From NCBI GenBank assembly GCA_964560165.1, contig CAZLLB010000142.1, positions 1 to 8,575 of the forward strand: DNA of 8,575 nucleotides, read 5' to 3'. The notes under the pieces were generated by a model. The model had not been told where the DNA came from, searched no databases, and saw only the letters and a program-made list of their open reading frames with translations. Each line of letters begins with the position of its first letter. Position 1 is the first letter of the stretch. The position numbers and the translations under genes were made by a program. Of the stretch, positions 1 to 5,151 are shown piece after piece. This DNA is from Parvibaculum sp964560165 (GTDB lineage Bacteria; Pseudomonadota; Alphaproteobacteria; Parvibaculales; Parvibaculaceae).

Positions 1-21
1 AATGCCCACGATCAGCCGCAT
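1..21 (-). CDS. ubiX: Possible 5' end of UbiX flavin prenyltransferase (cut by window edge)
   Basis: Reading leftward from an ATG at position 21, the seven codons up to the edge give MRLIVGI. UbiX/Pad1 flavin prenyltransferases, which attach a dimethylallyl group to FMN to make the prenylated-FMN cofactor of UbiD decarboxylases, typically begin with (K)RLIVGI(T/S)GASG, the first strand and glycine-rich loop of their FMN-binding fold. A purine-rich stretch (GAAGAAAG) lies about 10 bases upstream of the ATG and could act as ribosome binding site. An in-frame GTG at position 33 would add MADA. Seven residues are very little evidence: the match is to a hydrophobic first strand that other Rossmann-like proteins could also start with, so this is a suggestion only. 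Confidence 0.35.
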
Positions 22-283
22 CGCGTCCGCCACTTTCTTCTAGTGAGTCCCACCACCTGCGGGAGCGAGCCATCCCCGCAAGACTTCCTGTCCGGGGTGC
101 ATTGTCGTCGGCGCCTGTTAACGCCGGGTTTAACCAAAACGATTTGCGTGAAAATGTATGGATTTGCGCCACTGGCGGGTTGCGCCGCCGCGCCTCCATG
201 CCCTAAATCGGCTGGTAACCGGACAAAGAAGGGGCACGACCCCGCCAGTAAAAAAGCCCGGACTTGAACAGGATCGACCGATC
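22..283. other. Intergenic region upstream of the flavin reductase
   Basis: About 260 bases lie between the putative leftward ubiX start and the flavin reductase. Open frames here have no recognisable protein content and I do not call a gene. There is a weak stem (CCCCG at 74-78 with CGGGG at 93-97, 14-base loop) and an exact 8-base direct repeat GATTTGCG at 141-148 and 161-168, spaced 20 bp. No convincing -35/-10 pair was found. The region probably holds the diverging promoters of the two flanking genes. Confidence 0.4.
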
Positions 284-772
284 ATGGCCGAAGACACACG
301 AAAATTCCGTAATGCACTGGGCTGTTTTGCCACCGGCGTCGCGGTGATAACGGCGCAGGCGGCCGACCATGCGCCCATCGGCATCACGGTTAATTCTTTC
401 TCTTCGGTTTCGCTCGATCCGCCGCTCATCCTGTGGAGTCTCGACAAGAAGTCGGACACCATGCCGATTTTCGCTGCGGTCGAGACCTTCACGGTCAATA
501 TTTTGCGTGCCGATCACCGCGAGTTGTCTTCACGCCTCTCCAAGCAAGGCGATCACAGCCTTGAGGGGCTGGCGACGCATATTGGCGAAAATGGATTACC
601 GGCGCTGGAAGGCGCGATGGCGCATTTTGAATGTAACGTCTATGCGCGGCATGACGCAGGCGACCACATCATCCTGCTCGGTCAGGTTACGCATTACGAG
701 TACAGCGAGGACGGCCAGCCGCTTCTCTATCATCGCGGCGGTTATCAGGGGCTCGCGACAGGAAACCTTTGA
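284..772 (+). CDS. FMN-binding flavin reductase family protein
   Basis: The 162-residue protein fits the usual 160-180 residue length of the flavin reductase-like domain (HpaC/HsaB/NtaB type). These enzymes reduce free FMN or FAD with NAD(P)H and pass it to a partner monooxygenase in the cytoplasm. Visible family signatures are the N-terminal FRNALGCFATGVAVITA (residues 8-24), GITVNSFSSVSLDPPL (33-48) lining the flavin site, the W/S-DK-S segment (51-58), and the C-terminal GDHIILLGQV (126-135) and PLLYHRGGY (146-154). I chose ATG 284 over the in-frame ATG at 158: the family motif begins directly after 284, the 42 extra residues look non-native, and a short GGA-containing sequence lies about 10 bases upstream. 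No oxygenase partner is adjacent, so the substrate pathway cannot be named. The stop lies four bases from the convergent MarR gene. Confidence 0.9.
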   Translation: MAEDTRKFRNALGCFATGVAVITAQAADHAPIGITVNSFSSVSLDPPLILWSLDKKSDTMPIFAAVETFTVNILRADHRELSSRLSKQGDHSLEGLATHIGENGLPALEGAMAHFECNVYARHDAGDHIILLGQVTHYEYSEDGQPLLYHRGGYQGLATGNL

Positions 773-776
773 GCGT

Positions 777-1334
777 TTAGCTCGTCTCTTCGTTTTCGCG
801 GTCCTGCCTGTCCAGCGCCGTAAGATTGGCGCGCATTACGGCAATGCAGTTGAGCATGGTCAGATAATCGTCATTGCCGATTTCTTGCGTCGCTGCGTGA
901 TGGATGGTGGCGTAATATTCCATGCCGATATATTTCGTCGAATGAAACAAGGGCGTCAGAAAAATACATTTGGCGCGGCGGTCGGTCGGGTGTAGTCGGC
1001 GCTCCACCAGCTTGAACTCCTCAAGCTCGCTGACATAAATGCCGATGGACACTTTGTGAATTTCAAGCTCGTTGGCGAGCTCCGTCTGTGTCTGACCATC
1101 GCGCTGCATCAGCGCGCCCAGCAGCCGCGTCTGGTTTCGCGTCAGTGGGCTGCGCCGATCATAAACCCTCGCAAGCAGCGTCCCGACTTCGGTGAGAAGG
1201 GTAAGAAAATATTGCGGCGAAAACCGCTCATCGGTTTTCTTTTTCGGCGGTTTTGGGGCGGCGGGCTCTGAGCGGCGTGCGGCGTCTTTAGCCACTGGCT
1301 CTGTCTCTTCATCCGTTTGTCTTGTCATCACCAT
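777..1334 (-). CDS. MarR-family winged-helix transcriptional regulator
   Basis: Predicted cytoplasmic DNA-binding repressor or activator. The core has the MarR layout: a dimerisation helix (about 43-62, numbering from the upstream ATG at 1343), then LTRNQTRLLGALMQRDGQTQTELANELEIHKVSIGIYVSELEEFKLVERR as the winged helix (67-116), the DRRAK wing tip (121-125) and C-terminal dimer helices (135-180). An N-terminal extension of about 40 residues is rich in Ala, Pro, Lys and Glu (PAAPKPPKKK) and is absent from a typical 140-150 residue MarR. Three in-frame ATGs (1343, 1334, 1328) compete. GGGGGA at 1344-1349 touches the first but sits nine bases before the second, so 1334 is preferred (185 residues). 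The gene is divergent from the membrane-protein gene and convergent with the flavin reductase; either could be a target, but no ligand can be inferred. Confidence 0.85.
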   Translation of the reverse strand: MVMTRQTDEETEPVAKDAARRSEPAAPKPPKKKTDERFSPQYFLTLLTEVGTLLARVYDRRSPLTRNQTRLLGALMQRDGQTQTELANELEIHKVSIGIYVSELEEFKLVERRLHPTDRRAKCIFLTPLFHSTKYIGMEYYATIHHAATQEIGNDDYLTMLNCIAVMRANLTALDRQDRENEETS

Positions 1335-1391
1335 CGCGTTCATTCCCCCGGCGCCGGTTCACACATATCACGGCGATTGCAGCGGATCGAC

Positions 1392-1420
1392 TTGACGCCC
1401 GCTTCCCCCAGTGGTTTCGT
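1392..1420 (+). promoter_or_regulatory. Weak candidate sigma-70 promoter for the TonB-like gene
   Basis: TTGACG at 1392-1397 resembles a -35 box. A 17-base spacer leads to TTTCGT, which is a poor -10. The position, about 80-110 bases before the GTG start of the downstream membrane-protein gene, is plausible. If used, the transcript leader would contain the stem-loop at 1423-1486. Only the -35 half is persuasive. Confidence 0.2.
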
Positions 1421-1422
1421 AA

Positions 1423-1486
1423 CGTGAATTTACTAAAAAGACTCGCCTCGGTCATGCTCTTTCGGCTGAGGTGAGTTCACGTTTTT
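1423..1486. terminator. Stem-loop with flanking A5/T5 runs, terminator- or attenuator-like
   Basis: The arm at 1441-1451 (ACTCGCCTCGG) pairs with 1466-1476 (CTGAGGTGAGT) over 11 positions, two of them G-U when read as plus-strand RNA, around a 14-base loop. A further outer pairing CGTGA (1423-1427) with TCACG (1477-1481) is possible, followed directly by TTTTT (1482-1486). On the other strand the stem is followed by CTTTTT. So the element has the form of a bidirectional intrinsic terminator, yet no gene ends here: it lies between two diverging starts, within the likely leader of the membrane-protein gene (GTG at 1503). It may insulate the two units or act as an attenuator or protein-binding dyad. 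Confidence 0.4.
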
Positions 1487-1502
1487 CAGTGGAGCGCGTC
1501 AG

Positions 1503-2477
1503 GTGTCGGTCGTTCTGACTGCGGATACACGCGACTGGAAGCCTGAAGCAAGAACCGGATTGGACGTTTCGTTCATTCTGTCTCTTCTGTTTCACGGGCT
1601 GGTGGCTCTGCTTGTCCTTTATCGGCTTGCTTTATGGGGATCGCCCGGTCCTGGAGGCGGAGACGCTGCCGCCTATCGCATCGCCATGGGGGCCGGTCAT
1701 GACAGGCTTGCGGCGCAGGGCACGATCAACGCGACGCTGGTTCGTGTCGAAAAGCCTCAGCCCAAGCCGGTTGAAGAGCCCAAGGCCGAGGTGAAGCCCC
1801 AGCCCATCGCCAAGGAGAAGGTAGAGCCCGCGCCCAATCCGAAAGCCAAGATCAAGCCGCGCACCAAGAAGCCTAAACCCAAGCCGGTTGAGGAAGTACA
1901 GCCCACCCAGCCGCAGCAACTCACGCAAGCCACGACAACGCAGCAACAGCCCGCTCAAGCGCCCGCCACTGAAATGACTCTCGAGGAAGAACTCGCGGGC
2001 ATGGCTCGTGGCATGGCAGACGGCAAAGGAAAAGGCGGCGGTGGAAATGCGCCTGAGACGATCAAAAACAAGAAGGGCACATTGATGCTCGGCTCTCAGG
2101 TTCAGTCGCAAATGTCGGGCCGCACTTTCAATCTCAACATTCTCGGTCGTGGTGATATCTCAGGCAGCAACAACGCCATCAACACCGTGATCAAGCTCAA
2201 CCCCGACGGCACGAGCGACGTGACGGTCACGCATTATTATTTTCAGACCTATCACAGCCAGTATTCCTCGACGCGCAACGAGGACGGAAAAGGTCGTTGG
2301 TGGATCGAGGGCAATCGCTGGTGCCACCAGTCGTCGATCATCAACTACGGCACCAAGGACTGCTACGATCTCACGACGCAAGGCGCAGAGGTTCATCTCT
2401 ACTATGCGCCTTGCACCGATGATTCCTCGCAGCTCTGCAAATCGGGGCGGCTCGCTGGTGTCGGTGAAGTGAAGTAG
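1503..2477 (+). CDS. TonB-like single-pass membrane protein with Pro/Lys linker and unrecognised Cys-containing C-terminal domain
   Basis: The 324-residue protein has a short charged N-terminus, one transmembrane helix (about 21-45), a long linker rich in Pro, Lys, Glu and then Gln (about 82-156, with PKPVEE twice), an acidic helix and Gly/Lys stretch (157-181), and a C-terminal beta-rich domain (about 190-324). The first half has the architecture of TonB or TolA: anchored in the inner membrane and spanning the periplasm. The second half lacks the TonB C-terminal motifs. It carries GRWWIEGNRWCHQ (264-276) and DCYDL (286-290), loosely like the Trp-Gly/Cys/Cys-Tyr pattern of small secreted domains such as DUF995, with four cysteines (274, 287, 304, 312) that could form disulfides in the periplasm. 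Translation starts at GTG 1503, eight bases after GGAG (1491-1494). Function is unknown; no ExbB/ExbD genes are present nearby. Confidence 0.75.
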   Translation: MSVVLTADTRDWKPEARTGLDVSFILSLLFHGLVALLVLYRLALWGSPGPGGGDAAAYRIAMGAGHDRLAAQGTINATLVRVEKPQPKPVEEPKAEVKPQPIAKEKVEPAPNPKAKIKPRTKKPKPKPVEEVQPTQPQQLTQATTTQQQPAQAPATEMTLEEELAGMARGMADGKGKGGGGNAPETIKNKKGTLMLGSQVQSQMSGRTFNLNILGRGDISGSNNAINTVIKLNPDGTSDVTVTHYYFQTYHSQYSSTRNEDGKGRWWIEGNRWCHQSSIINYGTKDCYDLTTQGAEVHLYYAPCTDDSSQLCKSGRLAGVGEVK

Positions 2478-2535
2478 CGCGTTTTTGTCCCCGGCCTGCT
2501 ACCTTCCGGCATATTCAAAATCGGAAGAGGCGATT

Positions 2536-3414
2536 ATGGCGGACAAGGTTGCATTTCTCGGTTTGGGCGTGATGGGCTATCCGATGGCCGGGCATCTGTG
2601 CAAAGCAGGCCATGAGGTCACTGTTTACAATCGCACGGCGGCGAGAGCGGAAGCCTGGATGGGCGAGCATGGCGGCGCAACGGCGGCCACGCCGCGCGAG
2701 GCAGCGAAAGGTGCGCGCATCGTTTTCGCCTGTGTCGGCAATGACGATGATGTGCGCGCCGTGACGCTTGGCGACAGCGGCGCTTTCGCTGGCATGGAAA
2801 AGGGCGCGATTTTTGTCGATCACACCACGGCCTCCGCGTCACTTGCGCGTGAGCTTGATGCGGCGGCTCTTGCGCTCGGCATCGGCTTTGTCGATGCGCC
2901 GGTTTCGGGCGGGCAGGCGGGGGCAGAGAAGGGTATTCTCACTGTCATGGCAGGCGGCGCTGCGGAGCATTATGCGAGCGCCGAGCCCATCATTCAGGCT
3001 TATGCGCGAGCCGTACGCCTGATGGGCCCCGCTGGCTCCGGGCAACTCACCAAGATGGTCAATCAGATTTGCATTGCGGGTCTTGTCGAAGGCTTGTCGG
3101 AAGGCATCCATTTTGCGACCAAGGCCGGGCTTGATCCCGCCGCCGTCATTGATGTGATTTCCAAAGGTGCCGCGCAGAGCTGGCAGATGGAAAACCGTTA
3201 CAAGACGATGATAGCAGGAGAATTCGATCACGGCTTCGCCGTCGATTGGATGCGCAAGGATCTGGGCATCTGCCTCGGTGAAGCGCGGGCTAACGGAGCG
3301 CATCTTCCGGTTACGGCGCTTGTCGATCAGTTCTATTCCGAAGTGCAGGGGATGGGCGGCAATCGTTGGGATACATCAAGCCTCGTCGCGCGTTTGAACA
3401 AGACGGGGCACTAA
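2536..3414 (+). CDS. NADP-type beta-hydroxyacid dehydrogenase (3-hydroxyisobutyrate dehydrogenase/glyoxylate-succinic semialdehyde reductase family)
   Basis: The 292-residue protein matches the family's usual length. The N-terminal Rossmann domain has GLGVMGYPMAGHL (9-21). YNRT (31-34) follows strand 2, where an arginine is typical of NADP(H)-preferring members. The substrate motif is DAPVSGGQAGAEKG (120-133), and the catalytic lysine is K173 in GSGQLTKMVNQ (167-177) with N176 beside it. The C-terminal helical domain includes FDHGFAVDWMRKDLGICLGEA (230-250). These cytosolic enzymes interconvert a beta-hydroxyacid or small aldehyde acid with its oxidised or reduced partner; candidates are tartronate semialdehyde, glyoxylate, succinic semialdehyde and 3-hydroxyisobutyrate, and the sequence does not decide among them. 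ATG 2536 is supported by GGAAGAGG (2523-2530) five bases upstream. The decarboxylase start follows 13 bases after its stop, so the two are probably co-transcribed. Confidence 0.9.
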   Translation: MADKVAFLGLGVMGYPMAGHLCKAGHEVTVYNRTAARAEAWMGEHGGATAATPREAAKGARIVFACVGNDDDVRAVTLGDSGAFAGMEKGAIFVDHTTASASLARELDAAALALGIGFVDAPVSGGQAGAEKGILTVMAGGAAEHYASAEPIIQAYARAVRLMGPAGSGQLTKMVNQICIAGLVEGLSEGIHFATKAGLDPAAVIDVISKGAAQSWQMENRYKTMIAGEFDHGFAVDWMRKDLGICLGEARANGAHLPVTALVDQFYSEVQGMGGNRWDTSSLVARLNKTGH

Positions 3415-3430
3415 AGGAGACGTTGCATTG
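3414..3430 (+). promoter_or_regulatory. Strong ribosome binding site deciding a TTG start
   Basis: AAGGAGA (3414-3420) overlaps the last base of the preceding stop codon and lies seven bases before TTG 3428. It is the strongest Shine-Dalgarno match in this gene group and supports TTG as initiator, since the decarboxylase reading frame offers no ATG or GTG in this position. Confidence 0.75.
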
Positions 3431-4594
3431 AAAGAACTCCGGTTTCAGTCCGTTGGCGAAATTGTCGAACGGCTCAATCCGTCATATCCGGTGTTCGTGA
3501 TCTTTCCGGACGTCCTGAAGGCACGCGCAAAGGCATTCATCGAAGGCTTTCCCGGTACTGTTCTCTACGCCGTCAAATGTAATCCTGATCCGTATGTGCT
3601 GCGCGCGCTTCATGCCGCTGGCATTAGGCATTTCGATACAGCCTCGCTACCCGAGATCGCAAAAATCTCGGAGCTTTTTTCCGATGCGCATTGTTATTTC
3701 AACCACCCGGTAAAATCGCGTGGTGCGCTGGAATCCGCGTCCGACGTTTATGGCATCGAGCACTATGTGGTCGATCACATCAGCGAACTCGACAAACTCC
3801 ATGAGGTCGTCGGGCACGACATCACTGTCGAGGTGCGCATTTCGACGCCTAAAAATATGGCGCTCTACAATCTTTCATCGAAGTTTGGCGCAACAGCCAA
3901 CGATGCAGTGGCTTTGTTGAAGGAAGCCGCCGCGCGCGGCTCACGCACGGCCATCGCCTTTCATGTGGGCAGTCAATGCACCGAGCCACAGGCCTATCGC
4001 AGCGCCATGGGTGCTGCGGCGGATGTAGCGAACAGGGCCGGTGTCCCCATCGAATATATCGATGTGGGCGGCGGCTTCCCCGCCGATTACGGTGAGCCCA
4101 TCCCGCCACTTGAAGCTTTTTTCGATGCCATCCGGTTGGCCAAACGGGATTTTGCCATTGATGTTCCGCTGCTGGCCGAGCCGGGGCGCGCGCTGGTCGC
4201 GGACGGATGCTCGGTCTTGGCGCAGGTGCAGCTTCGCAAGGGCGACGATCTCTATATCAATGACGGCATTTATGGCGGGCTTTCCGAAATCCACCTCGCC
4301 GACCTGAAGCCGCCCGTTCGCGCCATTGCTCGCGGCGCTCATCGCGGAACCGGTCGGTCGGTCGATGGTCCTCTGAAGCCATTCCGTATTTTCGGGCCGA
4401 CATGCGATAGCCTTGATGTCTTCAAGGTACGCTTTGATCTGCCGGAGGGAATAGGCGAGGGCGACTGGATTGAGTTCGGTCATCTCGGCGCTTACTCCAT
4501 CGGGATGCAAAGCGGCTTTAATGGGTTTTTCACTGACACGGTCGTGCAGGTGTCAGGCCCTCAGGATGCCTTTCGAATTGAATCCGGCGAATAG
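3428..4594 (+). CDS. PLP-dependent lysine/ornithine decarboxylase (alanine-racemase fold)
   Basis: The 388-residue protein is a group IV decarboxylase of the eukaryotic-ODC fold, removing CO2 from a basic amino acid (ornithine to putrescine, lysine to cadaverine) in the cytosol. An N-terminal PLP barrel carries the Schiff-base lysine K50 in LYAVKCNPD, the ring-stacking histidine H179 in FHVGSQ, the phosphate-binding GGGFPADY (214-221) and EPGR (251-254). The C-terminal beta domain supplies GPTCDSLD (323-330) with the cross-subunit catalytic C326 and D327, and GAYS (354-357) for PLP. The length and GPTCDS motif resemble bacterial L/ODC enzymes, not the longer arginine or diaminopimelate decarboxylases. 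All catalytic residues are present, so it should be active, probably as a dimer. Translation starts at TTG. Preference between ornithine and lysine is undecided. It probably shares a transcript with the upstream dehydrogenase. Confidence 0.92.
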   Translation: MKELRFQSVGEIVERLNPSYPVFVIFPDVLKARAKAFIEGFPGTVLYAVKCNPDPYVLRALHAAGIRHFDTASLPEIAKISELFSDAHCYFNHPVKSRGALESASDVYGIEHYVVDHISELDKLHEVVGHDITVEVRISTPKNMALYNLSSKFGATANDAVALLKEAAARGSRTAIAFHVGSQCTEPQAYRSAMGAAADVANRAGVPIEYIDVGGGFPADYGEPIPPLEAFFDAIRLAKRDFAIDVPLLAEPGRALVADGCSVLAQVQLRKGDDLYINDGIYGGLSEIHLADLKPPVRAIARGAHRGTGRSVDGPLKPFRIFGPTCDSLDVFKVRFDLPEGIGEGDWIEFGHLGAYSIGMQSGFNGFFTDTVVQVSGPQDAFRIESGE

Positions 4595-4628
4595 TTACAT
4601 CCGTTCACGGAGTGTTCCTGTTTCGCGG

Positions 4629-4656
4629 TTGTCACTTATGTTAACGGTGATAACAT
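4629..4656 (+). promoter_or_regulatory. Sigma-70-like promoter of the TetR gene
   Basis: TTGTCA (4629-4634, five of six to consensus) is followed after 16 bases by TAACAT (4651-4656, four of six with the key T, A and final T). The predicted start of transcription near 4663 leaves a leader of about 30 bases before ATG 4693. The -10 box coincides with the right arm of the palindrome at 4637-4657. Confidence 0.5.
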
Positions 4657-4657
4657 A
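4637..4657. promoter_or_regulatory. Palindromic operator candidate upstream of the TetR gene
   Basis: TATGTTA (4637-4643) and TAACATA (4651-4657) are perfect 7-base inverted arms around a 7-base spacer, in an AT-rich island within GC-rich sequence. The dyad covers the promoter spacer and -10 box, 36 bases before the TetR start. TetR-family dimers commonly bind such dyads over their own promoters, so autorepression is the natural reading; binding itself is inference. Confidence 0.55.
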
Positions 4658-4692
4658 TATGTGGTTCGGACAAAATAAGAACAGGCAAGCGT

Positions 4693-5151
4693 ATGCGCGC
4701 GCGTTTGAGAGGCCAAAAGACCCACTACCATCACGGTGATCTCAGGCGAGCGCTGCTCGATGCTGCGGCCACGCTCATCGATATTCGGGGCCGCGATGCG
4801 TTGACCTTGCGCGAGGCGGCGCGGCGCGCAGGTGTTTCAGAGGCCGCTCCCTACCGCCATTTTGCCAATCTCGACGAACTGCTAGGGGCTGTGGCGCTTG
4901 AGGGCTACGAGATGTTGATTGCCGATCTCGAAATCGCATCGAGCGCGCGCCGTTTGCGCGAGGCCTATCTTGCTTTTGCGGGCGACTTTCCGGGGCGCTA
5001 TCAGTTGATGTTCGGGCCGCTCGGCGACAAGGCGGCGGCTGTGCAGCGCAAGGAAGAGGTCGCGCATATTGCGGAGTTGACCGAAGAAGCAGGCGGCCTT
5101 GCCACGCTTCACGGCACGGCATCGCTGGCGCTTGCGGGTCTTGCGGTCTAG
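4693..5151 (+). CDS. Compact TetR-family transcriptional regulator
   Basis: The 152-residue protein has a clear TetR DNA-binding domain. YHHGDLRRALLDAAATLI (12-29) is helix 1, and ALTLREAARRAGVSEAAPYRHFANLDELL (36-64) contains the helix-turn-helix with the recognition helix ending in YRHF. The ligand domain begins like the WHG-type TetR C-terminus (AYLAFAGDFPGRYQLMFGP, 91-109) and ends in LHGTASLALAG (139-149), recalling the W..vHG helix of that group but with Leu in place of Trp. The part between is about 40 residues shorter than usual for a 190-200 residue relative, so the protein is complete at both ends but internally compacted. ATG 4693 has only a weak ribosome binding site. The upstream promoter/palindrome suggests self-regulation. 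Its stop overlaps that of convergent hemB. Other targets are unknown; the upstream decarboxylase unit is the nearest candidate. Confidence 0.85.
   Translation: MRARLRGQKTHYHHGDLRRALLDAAATLIDIRGRDALTLREAARRAGVSEAAPYRHFANLDELLGAVALEGYEMLIADLEIASSARRLREAYLAFAGDFPGRYQLMFGPLGDKAAAVQRKEEVAHIAELTEEAGGLATLHGTASLALAGLAV

Noticed and set aside
141..168. Direct repeat GATTTGCG, two copies 20 bp apart, as a possible binding-site array
   Set aside because: A single 8-base repeat in about 260 bases is roughly as likely as not by chance, and there is no third copy or promoter to anchor it.
43..267. 74-codon open frame upstream of the flavin reductase
   Set aside because: No ribosome binding site, Cys/Pro/Arg-rich composition without pattern, and it overlaps another unsupported frame.
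158..283. 42-residue N-terminal extension of the flavin reductase
   Set aside because: Family similarity starts at the internal ATG 284, and the extension reads as translated intergenic DNA.
1760..1892. Repeated CCCAAGCCGGTTGA (about 1760 and 1878) as a DNA repeat element
   Set aside because: It encodes the recurring PKPVE unit of the Pro/Lys linker and is explained by low-complexity coding sequence.
2478..2535. Separate promoter or terminator between the membrane-protein gene and the dehydrogenase
   Set aside because: TTGTCC at 2485 has no -10 at workable spacing and the CCGG stem is only four pairs, so neither call is supported.
3941..4510. Minus-strand open frame inside the decarboxylase gene
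   Set aside because: Antisense shadow of a gene with all catalytic residues present; no domain-like pattern and no supporting ribosome binding site.
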